14,885 bases of DNA from Aquificota bacterium (lineage in GTDB: Bacteria; Aquificota; Aquificia; Aquificales; Hydrogenothermaceae). Of this stretch, positions 1 through 7,018 are shown piece after piece. Numbering within the stretch: position 1 is the stretch's first letter; each line of letters begins with the position of its first letter. A program made the position numbers and the translations under genes. The stretch lies in the NCBI GenBank assembly GCA_013153795.1, contig JAADDV010000082.1, positions 1 to 14,885 on the forward strand. Direction: 5' to 3'. The notes beneath the pieces were generated by a model. The model had not been told where the DNA came from and searched no databases. It saw nothing but the letters and a program-made list of their open reading frames with translations.

Positions 1-323
1 TAGGAGGATATTACTTCATAACTATATCCATTTTCCTTTGCAAACTTTTCTAACCTTTCTATCTGATTTTTTAGATATTCTTCCTGTTTCTTTGTTGATA
101 CCCTTGCATAAATAATAGTATCTGCTTTAGAGTGTTTTTCTTCTTTATCTTTTAACTGCAAAATCTTTTCTATATCCTCTTTTCTGTATCTTCTCTGTCC
201 TCCTGGAGTTCTTATTGGAGATAATAATCCTTTCTTTTTCCAGTTTATAAGAGTAGTTCTGCTTATTCCATAAGCCTCTTTTATATTTTTTATAGTTAAC
301 AACTTTTGCTCCATAATAGACAT
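1..323 (-). CDS. tnpA: IS607-family serine transposase, N-terminal part (cut by window edge)
   Basis: Reading leftward, an open frame starts at ATG 314-312 (or the in-frame ATG 323-321) and runs off the window after about 104 codons. Residues 6-50 form a MerR-like winged helix-turn-helix containing GISRTTLINW and the RTPGGQRRYR wing. Residues 68-100 begin a serine-recombinase catalytic domain: IIYARVSTKKQEEYLKNQIE, with S73 of the YARVS motif as the expected nucleophile. A MerR-type reader fused to a small serine recombinase is the architecture of IS607 TnpA, which moves DNA through a circular intermediate. Neither possible start has a clear Shine-Dalgarno. The gene begins only about 36 bases after the moaA stop codon, on the same strand, so the element boundary probably lies in that gap. 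A tnpB partner and the other end would be outside the window. A stand-alone resolvase-like protein of the same architecture is the alternative. Confidence 0.85.
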   Translation of the reverse strand, partial: MSIMEQKLLTIKNIKEAYGISRTTLINWKKKGLLSPIRTPGGQRRYRKEDIEKILQLKDKEEKHSKADTIIYARVSTKKQEEYLKNQIERLEKFAKENGYSYEVISS

Positions 324-329
324 TATTTT

Positions 330-357
330 ACAGTTTTTTATACTTTATAACAACTGT
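330..357. repeat. Short inverted repeat at the presumed IS607 end
   Basis: ACAGTT at 330-335 and AACTGT at 352-357 are exact inverted copies separated by 16 bases. They fill the gap between the transposase start and the moaA stop codon. IS607-type elements lack long terminal inverted repeats but carry short repeated motifs near their ends where the transposase binds, so this pair could be such a site. Six-base arms can arise by chance in AT-rich DNA, so the call is weak. Confidence 0.25.
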
Positions 358-359
358 TG

Positions 360-1325
360 CTATCCTCCTATACTTGTCATTATTCTTCTACAATCTGAAA
401 AAGCATAACCAGATTTTTGAATTTTTGCATTTGATATTTCTTTTTGAATAAGAACTTTTTGAATAAATCTATCCAAATCTTCATCTCTTTTATTTCTAAT
501 AACTTGTTTTATATCTATTTCCTCATCTGTTCTAAGACAAAGTTTTATATGCCCTTCAGGAGTAAGCCTTAACTTTGAACATCCATCACAAAAAGGGTTA
601 GACATAGGAGTTATAAAACCTACCTTTGTTCCTAGCTTTGGAATTTTATAAACTCTAGCAGCACCGCTTCCTATAGAAATAGCTGGAATTAGTTTTCCAT
701 ATTTTTCTTCAATCTTTCTTTTTATCTGGTCTAGAGGTTGAACTAAATCATTACTCCAATGTATCTGGTCTGCTCCTATAGGCATCATTTCTATAAATCT
801 AACTTCTACTCCATATTCCTTACCAAACTCTACAAAATCAAGAGCTTCATTTTCATTTAACCCCTTAACTATGACTGCGTTAACCTTTATTGGATTAAAT
901 CCTAGTTTTTTTGATACTTTTATTCCTTCTAAAACATCTTCTAATTTTCCTTTTGTTATTTGAAAGAATAAATCAGGTTTTAAACTATCTATAGAAATAT
1001 TTAATCTATCTAAACCTGCTTTCCTTAATTTTTCTGCATGCTTAGCAAGAGTTATACCATTTGTTGTTAATGATATATCTTGAATTTGGGGTATATCTCT
1101 AAGCATTGATATAAGCTCGTCTAAATCAGGTCTAACTAAAGGCTCACCACCTGTTATTCTTACTTTTTTTAGACCATATTTTGTCATAAATTTGACAATT
1201 TTTGCTATTTCTTCATACCTTAAAATTTCATCATGAGGCACAAATTCAGAGTTATCAGGTCTACAATAAAAACACTTTAAATTACATTTGTCTGTTACTG
1301 AAACTCTTAAGTATGTGATTTCCAT
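360..1325 (-). CDS. moaA: GTP 3',8-cyclase MoaA (molybdenum cofactor biosynthesis)
   Basis: This cytoplasmic radical-SAM enzyme makes the first intermediate of molybdopterin synthesis from GTP, working with MoaC. The 321-residue protein shows the N-terminal SAM cluster motif C14-x3-C18-x2-C21 (KCNLKCFYCRP), the GGEP motif at 59-62, and the second, substrate-binding 4Fe-4S ligands C246-x2-C249-x13-C263 (CDGCSKLRLTPEGH region). It ends in the diagnostic Gly-Gly tail (TSIGG), so the gene is complete even though a transposase gene begins about 36 bases downstream. The ATG at 1325-1323 has a strong Shine-Dalgarno (AGGAGG) a few bases upstream. No other moa or mob gene is in view. Length is normal for the family (about 320-340). 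Identification is near certain. Confidence 0.97.
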   Translation of the reverse strand: MEITYLRVSVTDKCNLKCFYCRPDNSEFVPHDEILRYEEIAKIVKFMTKYGLKKVRITGGEPLVRPDLDELISMLRDIPQIQDISLTTNGITLAKHAEKLRKAGLDRLNISIDSLKPDLFFQITKGKLEDVLEGIKVSKKLGFNPIKVNAVIVKGLNENEALDFVEFGKEYGVEVRFIEMMPIGADQIHWSNDLVQPLDQIKRKIEEKYGKLIPAISIGSGAARVYKIPKLGTKVGFITPMSNPFCDGCSKLRLTPEGHIKLCLRTDEEIDIKQVIRNKRDEDLDRFIQKVLIQKEISNAKIQKSGYAFSDCRRIMTSIGG

Positions 1326-1350
1326 ATTTTCCTCCTAAACCTATAAATCC

Positions 1351-1356
1351 AGTATA
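1351..1356 (-). promoter_or_regulatory. Possible -10 box for moaA
   Basis: On the minus strand TATACT, preceded directly by TTG, lies about 25 bases upstream of the moaA ATG and leaves room for a short leader containing the AGGAGG ribosome site. No convincing -35 hexamer is seen at 16-18 bases. This is a weak call based on one hexamer in AT-rich DNA. Confidence 0.3.
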
Positions 1357-1418
1357 CAAGCAATATGACAAAAAAGAAATATCGGAATTAAATATAAAGT
1401 TTTTAAGCTTCTAAAACG

Positions 1419-1432
1419 TTGATATTTATCAA
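1419..1432. promoter_or_regulatory. Short palindrome in the divergent promoter region
   Basis: TTGATA and TATCAA form exact 6-base arms with a 2-base centre, in the 185-base gap between the divergently transcribed moaA and the exported cysteine-rich protein gene. The rest of the gap is AT-rich with several TATATA-like runs (1458-1467) that could serve as a -10 for the rightward gene. The palindrome could be a small operator, but chance is a real alternative. Confidence 0.2.
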
Positions 1433-1510
1433 TATAAATTTTGGAATGTTTTTTGCTTATATATATTGAAAGCATAAAAATTTTTTTATGAAGAAGGGAG
1501 GGTGGATCCC

Positions 1511-3430
1511 ATGAAAAAATATGTTTTCTTTGTTTTGGCCTTTTTCATTTTTTCTCTTTTTGTAAAAAATGTTTACAGTGCAAGTGTTTATTTTGATTAC
1601 TATGGTGTAAAAAATGTTTACGATGGGCAAACTGTATCTGGAAATTCCAATGTTTCCTTAACTATTCCTTGTGAAGCTTCATCTTTTCTAAGAAACAAAG
1701 ACTACAATCTAGACCCAAAAGTAGAATCTCCTTTAGGGAATAAAACAGGAATAACTATTCGTTATGTGGCTACAGATGGCTTTATTTTTCCTCAGGATAG
1801 AATTGTATTCAAATTTTACAATGTTTCTTTAAGTCCCAGTATTTATAAATGCTGGCTTGTTTTTCATGAATACCAGGGTTTAGATAAAAATAATGATGGC
1901 GTTGGTGATGAAAGTTTCGATTTAAATCGTAATAATAATCCTTTTGACCTTGTTATAGTAGCTGAAAGTATAAATACTGTTTCTTCTTCTAAAGAGATTG
2001 TTTTTAAAGTAAACCAAAGAATTCCTTCTGGAGCTATTTTATATTTAGCTTGTGCTGAGGAAAATGAGCCTATACTTGTTGAAAAAGTAGGATACAATTT
2101 TGATGAGTTTGATACTTCTTATAATCCTGTTTTTGTGCTAGATAACCTATATTCAAATAATCAACTATATAACAAATGTAATCCAGAAAAGATATTTAAA
2201 AAAGCCTGTTTAACTGTTGAGGGTTATGCTTGTTGTTCAGGAGAAAAACTACCAGCTTTAGAAGTCAAAAATCCTCAGTGCTTTATAGATATGGAATGTC
2301 AATTTAGTATTGGAATGAAACCTAAAGTTTCTTTGATTAATACATATTTAACTTTAGATAATCCTTCTTGTAAAAAATCTAAAAGTGGTCTTATTAAATG
2401 TTTTGGAAATAGTTTTGCTACAACATTTATTGATGAAAACTCTGGAGATATCTTAAGAACTGAAAGTTGCACTGATAAAAAAGCCTCTGGAGGAGTTATC
2501 TATATAAGACAAAATGATGCTGTAGATGATGCTATTATTCTTGGGGAAAAAGGCTGGAAAGGAAAACTCAGCTTGAAGCTATATGACACTAGAAATATTT
2601 ATGCTTGTTCTGATGTTCCTGTAAATAATAAACCTCCTTATAAAGCTCTAGACTTTAAAAACAAAAGAGTGTTTTTGGATAATAATGGAAAAAGTTTTGG
2701 AATTCGCTCATTAGGGGATTATGAAGATAGACTTTTATTTAAAAAGGGTGAAAAATGTTATCTTGAGGCAAAGGTTTTATCTACAGATAACTGTGAAGAA
2801 AATAACTCTACTATTTGTCTTAAAAACGGCATATGGGAAGATGATGTTTATGTAGGTATAAATGGTTTATATAGATTAAATAGTGTCCAATGGGGTCTTA
2901 CACAAGAATTAAAAATAATAAAGGATACTCAGCAGGTATTTAGTATAAAAATGGATGAAAAGGCAGATTGTTTTCAGGAAACCTGTTGTTATGAAGCAAA
3001 TCATTTTAACTATTTCCTTTTCTGGAAATCTCAAGGAGAAGAAGTCTATGTACCCTATATGTTAAGTCTAAATCAATTTAGAGTTATTGTATCTAATAAC
3101 TCTTGCTGGGATGCTGAAATTTACGCTAGAGTTTGGGATGAAAAAGGGAGGGTTGTAGATGATGTGTTTTTAGGAATAGTTAAAGCAAACTCTGTTCAAC
3201 TTTTAACAGGAAAATATATCTTCCAAAAAGCTCAAAGAATTCATTCAGAGCTAGGACGTAATACAACACCTCTTTTCTCAATGATATTATCTATAGGAGC
3301 TCCTAAAAGAGATATAGAAGTTGCAGCCTATGACAATAGAGCTGGCAAAACCAAAATGGTTCCTGTTTATGATTTAAGTGTAGATAGCTGGACATATAGA
3401 AATGTAGAGTTTAATATTGACGCCTTTTAA
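1511..3430 (+). CDS. Exported cysteine-rich protein of unknown function
   Basis: I do not recognise this 639-residue protein. It starts with a clear signal peptide: MKKYVFF, then a Phe/Leu-rich core, ending near VYSA-S at about residue 24, so it is exported. It contains about 20 cysteines spread through the mature part, including CC pairs in YACCSGEK and ETCCYEAN, suggesting a disulfide-bonded extracytoplasmic protein. Around residues 125-137 the sequence LDKNNDGVGDESFD looks like an EF-hand or dockerin-type calcium loop (D-x-N-x-D-G-x-x-D). The remainder looks like beta-rich domains. No transmembrane anchor or sorting motif is seen at the C-terminus. ATG 1511 is chosen over an upstream in-frame GTG at 1502 because GGGAGGG at 1496-1502 sits 8 bases before the ATG and the signal peptide then begins correctly with MKK. 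It is monocistronic and ends in a hairpin terminator. Surface-layer or pilus-associated roles are possible but unsupported. Confidence 0.85.
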   Translation: MKKYVFFVLAFFIFSLFVKNVYSASVYFDYYGVKNVYDGQTVSGNSNVSLTIPCEASSFLRNKDYNLDPKVESPLGNKTGITIRYVATDGFIFPQDRIVFKFYNVSLSPSIYKCWLVFHEYQGLDKNNDGVGDESFDLNRNNNPFDLVIVAESINTVSSSKEIVFKVNQRIPSGAILYLACAEENEPILVEKVGYNFDEFDTSYNPVFVLDNLYSNNQLYNKCNPEKIFKKACLTVEGYACCSGEKLPALEVKNPQCFIDMECQFSIGMKPKVSLINTYLTLDNPSCKKSKSGLIKCFGNSFATTFIDENSGDILRTESCTDKKASGGVIYIRQNDAVDDAIILGEKGWKGKLSLKLYDTRNIYACSDVPVNNKPPYKALDFKNKRVFLDNNGKSFGIRSLGDYEDRLLFKKGEKCYLEAKVLSTDNCEENNSTICLKNGIWEDDVYVGINGLYRLNSVQWGLTQELKIIKDTQQVFSIKMDEKADCFQETCCYEANHFNYFLFWKSQGEEVYVPYMLSLNQFRVIVSNNSCWDAEIYARVWDEKGRVVDDVFLGIVKANSVQLLTGKYIFQKAQRIHSELGRNTTPLFSMILSIGAPKRDIEVAAYDNRAGKTKMVPVYDLSVDSWTYRNVEFNIDAF

Positions 3431-3432
3431 AG

Positions 3433-3477
3433 AAAAAGCCTATGTCCATTTGATGGACATAGGCTCTAAAAACTTTT
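3433..3477. terminator. Bidirectional intrinsic terminator
   Basis: A perfect 13-bp stem (AGCCTATGTCCAT at 3437-3449 with its complement at 3453-3465) closes a 3-base TTG loop. T-rich tracts follow on both strands: CTAAAAACTTTTTT on the plus side and a TTTTTCTTT-like run on the minus side. It sits exactly between two converging genes, immediately after the exported-protein stop and at the stop of the DUF501 gene, so it can end transcription from both sides. Confidence 0.85.
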
Positions 3478-3909
3478 TTCTATATGTTTTAAAACATATT
3501 CCCCTATAGGATTTTTAAAATCTTTATCTCCTATATGATAAGCTGTCCATAAATGAAAACATTTGACCTTAAAAGGTTTTGTTTTAAAATTACGAATACT
3601 TCCTATCCCTAAATCTTCATCTAAAAGAATTTTATAAGCTTTTGTATCTTTTAAGTGAAGAAAATCTCTCTCTAAAATCTTTTTTCTTTTTAAAACTTCT
3701 TTTTCATGTAAAGATTTAAAAAACTGAAATAGTTTATCATTTTCTGAAATTTTTCTCTCCCATTTTTTTATAAGACCCTTTTCTTCAAGTCGGGAAATAG
3801 CTTTATGAAAAGCTTTGTCTAATATCCAAAATCTTGTAGGTTGAGGTATCCACAAGTTTTTTTCTTCATCAAAAAGAATTAAAGGTGTTTCTACAACTTC
3901 TAACTTCAT
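3466..3909 (-). CDS. DUF501 family protein, function unknown
   Basis: This 147-residue protein matches the pattern I associate with DUF501. It has an early PTRFWILDKAFHKAISRLEEKG segment (residues 24-45, the family's 'P-T-x-x-W-L ... K-x-I-S-R-L-E' region). A C-terminal block follows: GIGSIRN (101-107), VKCFHLWTAYHIG (115-127) and NPIGEYV (133-139). The conserved Cys-x-His in this block could be functional, for example in metal or nucleotide binding, but the family has no established activity that I can state. The protein has no signal peptide and is likely cytoplasmic. No Shine-Dalgarno precedes the ATG, so the transcript may be nearly leaderless or the start may differ. The gene is transcribed alone, divergent from thpR and convergent with the exported-protein gene. 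DUF501 is best known from actinobacteria, where it often sits near eno and a DivIC/FtsB-like gene; neither is here. Confidence 0.75.
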   Translation of the reverse strand: MKLEVVETPLILFDEEKNLWIPQPTRFWILDKAFHKAISRLEEKGLIKKWERKISENDKLFQFFKSLHEKEVLKRKKILERDFLHLKDTKAYKILLDEDLGIGSIRNFKTKPFKVKCFHLWTAYHIGDKDFKNPIGEYVLKHIEKSF

Positions 3910-3922
3910 TTATAGCCATTGA

Positions 3923-3951
3923 AAAATTTTATTTATCTTATAAAATTTTAT
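3923..3951. repeat. AT-only inverted repeat in divergent promoter region
   Basis: AAAATTTTAT at 3923-3932 is repeated in inverted orientation at 3940-3949, and the same ten bases recur directly at 3942-3951. This lies in the 65-base gap between the divergent DUF501 and thpR genes, where TATAAA-type -10 elements on both strands overlap it. It probably contains the promoters of both genes. Low complexity makes a specific operator uncertain. Confidence 0.3.
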
Positions 3952-3974
3952 GAAACAAAAAGACATGGGCAAAT

Positions 3975-4514
3975 ATGAAAAGAATTTTTATTGGTAGTTT
4001 TATAAAAGATAACTCTTTAAAAAAGAAATATTCATTAATAAAAAAGGAATTTGGTAGCTGTTTAAAAGGTAGATGGACTCCCTATGATAATTTTCATATA
4101 ACCTATAAGTTTATAGGGAATGTAGAAGACCACCAGCTTTTATTAATAAAACAATCTTTATCTTCGATTCTTAATAAAGAAAAAGAAATTCATGTTATTT
4201 TCAAAGGTTTTGGTGTTTTCCCAGACATAAACAATCCAAAAGTTTTTTACATAAAGGTAGAAAATCCTGATGGAAAACTTCAGGAAATTAATGAGCTAAT
4301 TCAAAATAAGCTTGCTCTTATAGGTTATAAAAAAGATGAAAGAAATTTTATTCCTCATATTACCTTAAAAAGACCTAAATCTATAAAAACAGATGAGCTA
4401 GCTATCAAAATGAAACAGTTTCAAGAAGAAATTTTTGGAGAAGTATTTAAATTAGAAATAAATGTGATACAAAGCATATTATCTCCTGAAGGTGCTAAGT
4501 ATATTAAAATCTGA
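3975..4514 (+). CDS. thpR: RNA 2',3'-cyclic phosphodiesterase (ThpR/LigT, 2H phosphoesterase)
   Basis: The 179-residue protein carries the two His-x-Thr catalytic motifs of the 2H phosphoesterase superfamily: H41-I-T43 in FHITYKFIG and H128-I-T130 in PHITLKRP. It also has the family's usual N-terminal RIFIGSFI strand and the GFGVFP(D) segment near residues 78-84. Family members hydrolyse 2',3'-cyclic phosphodiester ends of RNA to 2'-phosphates, and the enzyme was first described as a 2'-5' RNA ligase. The physiological substrate is not known. The length is typical. The ATG at 3975 has only a weak GGG upstream and no alternative in-frame start nearby, so initiation may be inefficient or from a short leader. 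Its stop codon is 16 bases before the thiC riboswitch, so read-through into the switch is possible. Confidence 0.93.
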   Translation: MKRIFIGSFIKDNSLKKKYSLIKKEFGSCLKGRWTPYDNFHITYKFIGNVEDHQLLLIKQSLSSILNKEKEIHVIFKGFGVFPDINNPKVFYIKVENPDGKLQEINELIQNKLALIGYKKDERNFIPHITLKRPKSIKTDELAIKMKQFQEEIFGEVFKLEINVIQSILSPEGAKYIKI

Positions 4515-4530
4515 AAAATGAATATGTTAT

Positions 4531-4610
4531 CCCGCGGGGGTAGCTCCTTAGGGAGCTTGAGAATATACCCTTTGAACCTGATGCGGTTAATACCGACGTA
4601 GGGAAGCGGG
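4531..4610 (+). promoter_or_regulatory. TPP riboswitch (THI element) upstream of thiC
   Basis: The aptamer shows all the usual THI-box parts. P1 is CCCGC (4531-4535) paired with GCGGG (4606-4610). P2 pairs the G-rich run at 4536-4541 with ACCC at 4567-4570. An AGCTCC/GGAGCT hairpin occupies 4542-4557. The CTTGAGA box follows at 4556-4562, with the conserved ACCCTTTGAACCTGATGCGG segment from 4567 and the TAGGGA pyrophosphate-arm segment at 4599-4604. It senses thiamine pyrophosphate and represses thiC when the vitamin is plentiful. The P4/P5 arm contains CGGT (4584-4587) pairing with ACCG (4592-4595). Nine bases of this arm (4582-4590) are also complementary to the downstream terminator loop. 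The first T of the box (CTTGAGA rather than CTGAGA) is a minor variation. Confidence 0.95.
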
Positions 4611-4622
4611 CTTTTGAAAAAT

Positions 4623-4665
4623 AAAGCCACCTTTCTATTTTTAACCGCAGGAAGGTGGCTTTTTT
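4623..4665 (+). terminator. Riboswitch-controlled intrinsic terminator in the thiC leader
   Basis: AAAGCCACCTT (4623-4633) pairs perfectly with AAGGTGGCTTT (4652-4662) and is followed by a run of T to 4665, about 30 bases before the thiC start. The 18-base loop contains TTAACCGCA (4641-4649), the exact complement of aptamer bases 4582-4590. With TPP bound, that aptamer segment is held in its own arm and the terminator can form. Without TPP it can pair with the loop and disfavour the terminator. The switching model is inferred from base complementarity. Confidence 0.88.
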
Positions 4666-4696
4666 CATATAAAGACAAATTATGGAGGTTTTGAAT

Positions 4697-6064
4697 ATGA
4701 GTAAATATGCAGTTCCAAGAAGCACTGTATATGGTAAAACTCAGATGGATTATGCTAGAGAAGGTATAATCACACCTGAAATGGAATATGTTGCAAAAAG
4801 AGAGCAGCTTCCAGTTGAACTTATAAGAGATGAAGTAGCAAGAGGTAGAATGGTTATTCCTGCTAATATACATCACTATAGACTTGAACCAATGGCAATT
4901 GGTATTGCTGCAAAATGTAAAGTTAATGCAAATATTGGAAACTCTGCGGTTGTTTCTGATATAGAAGGGGAGCTTGAAAAACTAAGAGTTGCTCTAAAAT
5001 ATGGTGCTGATACTGTTATGGATTTATCAACAGGTGGAAATATTGATGAGATTAGGGAAGCTATTATAGAAAACTCTCCTGTTCCTGTTGGAACAGTTCC
5101 TATTTATCAGGCACTTCAAGAAGTAAGAAGTATAGAAAAACTTACAGAGCAAGATATCCTTGATATGATTGAGCATCAAGCTCAGCAGGGCGTTGATTAT
5201 ATGACAATCCATGCAGGGGTTTTAAGAGAGTTTCTCCCTATGGTTAACCACAGACTTATGGGAATTGTTTCCCGTGGTGGTTCTATAATGGCAGAATGGA
5301 TGACAGTTCATGGAAAACAAAATCCCCTCTATACAAACTTTGACAAAATATGTGAAATCTTCAAAAAGTATGATGTTACATTCTCTTTAGGAGACGGACT
5401 TAGACCTGGTTGTATAAATGATGCTTCTGACGAAGCTCAGTTTGCAGAGCTTAGGGTTCTTGGAGAACTTACAAAGAAAGCATGGGAGCATGGCGTTCAG
5501 GTAATGATAGAAGGTCCAGGACATGTTCCAATGGATCAGATTGAAATGAATATTAAAAAAGAGATGGAACTTTGTCATGAAGCTCCTTTCTATGTTTTAG
5601 GTCCATTAGTAACGGATATAGCTCCTGGATATGACCATATTGCATCTGCTATAGGTGCTGCTATGGCTGGATGGTATGGAGCATCAATGCTTTGTTATGT
5701 AACTCCAAAAGAACATCTTGGTCTTCCAAATGCAGAAGATGTTAAGCAGGGACTTATTGCTTACAAAATAGCTGCCCATGCTGCAGACCTTGCAAGGCAC
5801 AGACCTGGAGCTAAAGAATGGGACGATGCTATGTCTAAAGCAAGATATGAGTTTGACTGGGAAAAGCAGTTTGAGCTAGCTATAGACCCAGAAACAGCTA
5901 GAAAATATCATGATGAAACTCTTCCACAAGAAGGCTATAAATCTGCTAAATTCTGCTCTATGTGTGGACCTTCTTTCTGTGCTTATAGAATTTCCCAAGG
6001 AGTTCAGGAAGCTGTTTCTGAAAATCCAGAATTTTTAAATATAAAAGCTCATTCTGAAGACTAA
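4697..6064 (+). CDS. thiC: Phosphomethylpyrimidine synthase ThiC
   Basis: ThiC is an unusual radical-SAM enzyme that rearranges aminoimidazole ribotide to hydroxymethylpyrimidine phosphate, the pyrimidine half of thiamine. The 455-residue protein begins MSKYAVPRSTVYGKTQ and has the core blocks GTVPIYQA, HAGV, SRGGSI and IEGPGHVPMDQI. It ends with the C-terminal 4Fe-4S motif C420-x2-C423-x4-C428 (FCSMCGPSFC), which lies at the C-terminus in this family. It is the short form without the N-terminal extension of the enterobacterial enzyme. ATG 4697 is chosen because GGAGG at 4684-4688 sits 8 bases upstream; an in-frame ATG at 4682 overlaps that ribosome site. Expression is under the TPP riboswitch. 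The gene is monocistronic, ended by a hairpin at 6069-6093. Other thi genes are not in the window. Confidence 0.98.
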   Translation: MSKYAVPRSTVYGKTQMDYAREGIITPEMEYVAKREQLPVELIRDEVARGRMVIPANIHHYRLEPMAIGIAAKCKVNANIGNSAVVSDIEGELEKLRVALKYGADTVMDLSTGGNIDEIREAIIENSPVPVGTVPIYQALQEVRSIEKLTEQDILDMIEHQAQQGVDYMTIHAGVLREFLPMVNHRLMGIVSRGGSIMAEWMTVHGKQNPLYTNFDKICEIFKKYDVTFSLGDGLRPGCINDASDEAQFAELRVLGELTKKAWEHGVQVMIEGPGHVPMDQIEMNIKKEMELCHEAPFYVLGPLVTDIAPGYDHIASAIGAAMAGWYGASMLCYVTPKEHLGLPNAEDVKQGLIAYKIAAHAADLARHRPGAKEWDDAMSKARYEFDWEKQFELAIDPETARKYHDETLPQEGYKSAKFCSMCGPSFCAYRISQGVQEAVSENPEFLNIKAHSED

Positions 6065-6068
6065 AATT

Positions 6069-6095
6069 AAAGAGGGCAATATGCCCTCTTTTTAT
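6069..6095 (+). terminator. Intrinsic terminator after thiC
   Basis: AAAGAGGGCA (6069-6078) and TGCCCTCTTT (6082-6091) form a 10-bp stem with a 3-base ATA loop, followed by a T run. It starts 5 bases after the thiC stop. The stop codon of the converging DUF2914 gene lies in the T run, and on that strand a weaker AATTTTAG tract follows the stem, so it may also serve that gene. Confidence 0.8.
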
Positions 6096-6508
6096 TTGTT
6101 TTTCTTTTTTGAAACTCTTTTTTTATAAACCTCAAATTCTCTTTCAAGTAAAGGAATTCCATTAATATCTTCAACTACAACTTTCCATTTACCTGTCCAT
6201 GTTGAAGGAATTGTTTTAAAACTCCACGTTCGAAATATAGGATATTTTATATAAAGTCTTATCCTAGCAACTTCTTTTCCTTTGTAATACCAAACATGAT
6301 ATATATATGTAGGTGGATATAAAGTTTTTATACGTGTCCATAAATATATTCTTTTGATAGTATTAGGAATTTTTTCTAATGTATTTATAGGTTGCTTATA
6401 TCTTATAGCTTTTGTTAAAGCTGAATCTATTACAATAGTATCTAGCTCTTGCGCCTGAGAAAAACAGAAAAAAGGCAATATTAAGACCTTAAAAATAAGT
6501 TTTTTCAT
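6092..6508 (-). CDS. Exported DUF2914-domain protein
   Basis: The 138-residue protein has a signal peptide (MKKLIFKVLILPFF, cleavage probably after SQA near residue 19) followed by a single DUF2914-type domain. The recognisable blocks are YLWTRI (55-60), HVWYYKGKEVARI (71-83), FRTWSFKTI (92-100) and GKWKVVVEDINGIPL (106-120), ending with a basic tail RVSKKKNK. DUF2914 is a small beta-rich periplasmic domain of unknown function. C15 lies in the signal peptide but the surrounding residues do not fit a lipobox. Its ATG is 26 bases after the ispF stop with only a weak ribosome site (TAGGTCT), so it is probably the last gene of the nadK-ispF transcription unit. A link with isoprenoid or NAD metabolism is not implied. 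Confidence 0.8.
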   Translation of the reverse strand: MKKLIFKVLILPFFCFSQAQELDTIVIDSALTKAIRYKQPINTLEKIPNTIKRIYLWTRIKTLYPPTYIYHVWYYKGKEVARIRLYIKYPIFRTWSFKTIPSTWTGKWKVVVEDINGIPLLEREFEVYKKRVSKKKNK

Positions 6509-6534
6509 ATTTAGACCTAGAGTGTATACAAAAT

Positions 6535-7011
6535 CTATTTTTTTAGCAGGACTATAACTTCTGCTAATCCTGCCTTCCCTTCCCCAATTTCTCCTATTTT
6601 CTCGAAGGTTTTCCCTTTTATAAAAATCTGACTTTCATTTATATTTAATATTTTAGCTGTATTTTCTATAATCTGTCTTCTGTATGGAAGAAGTTTAGGT
6701 TTTTGTAAAATTATATAACCATCTATATTTATTATCTCATAACCTTCTTTTTTTACAAAATTATAAGCTTCTTTTAAGAAAAAAGAACTATCTACATTTT
6801 TCCACTTTGCTTGATTATCTGGAAAAAGCTCTCCTATGTCTCCATATCCTATAGCACCTAGCAATGCATCTGTTAAAGCGTGAAAAAAAATATCTCCATC
6901 TGAATGGGCAACCCAGCCTTTTTCATAGGGTATTTCTACTCCCCCTATAATAAGTTTTCTTCCTTCTTCTAATCTGTGAATATCAAAACCGATTCCTATT
7001 CTTATATCCAT
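6535..7011 (-). CDS. ispF: 2-C-methyl-D-erythritol 2,4-cyclodiphosphate synthase IspF
   Basis: IspF closes the cyclodiphosphate ring in the non-mevalonate (MEP) isoprenoid pathway, releasing CMP; it works as a cytoplasmic trimer with a zinc site. The predicted 158-residue protein begins MDIRIGIGFDIHRLEEG, with metal ligands D10 and H12 plus H44 in FFHALTD, and has the HSDGD motif at 36-40. The C-terminal KGKTFEKIGEIGEGKAGLAE block closes the active site. The length matches the family (about 157-160). A frame extends upstream to a TTG at 7032, but that would overlap nadK. ATG 7011 fits the family start and follows the nadK stop by 7 bases, with GGGAGAG between; the spacing to the ATG is short, so translation may be coupled to nadK. 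It is probably co-transcribed with nadK. Confidence 0.96.
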   Translation of the reverse strand: MDIRIGIGFDIHRLEEGRKLIIGGVEIPYEKGWVAHSDGDIFFHALTDALLGAIGYGDIGELFPDNQAKWKNVDSSFFLKEAYNFVKKEGYEIINIDGYIILQKPKLLPYRRQIIENTAKILNINESQIFIKGKTFEKIGEIGEGKAGLAEVIVLLKK

Positions 7012-7018
7012 CTCTCCC

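Noticed and set aside
1502..1510. GTG start three codons upstream for the exported cysteine-rich protein
   Set aside because: It overlaps the Shine-Dalgarno sequence. The ATG at 1511 has correct spacing and begins a proper signal peptide.
4421..4876. Open frame of 151 codons on the minus strand
   Set aside because: It runs through the TPP riboswitch, its terminator and the thiC start, and its product has no domain character. It is a shadow of those features.
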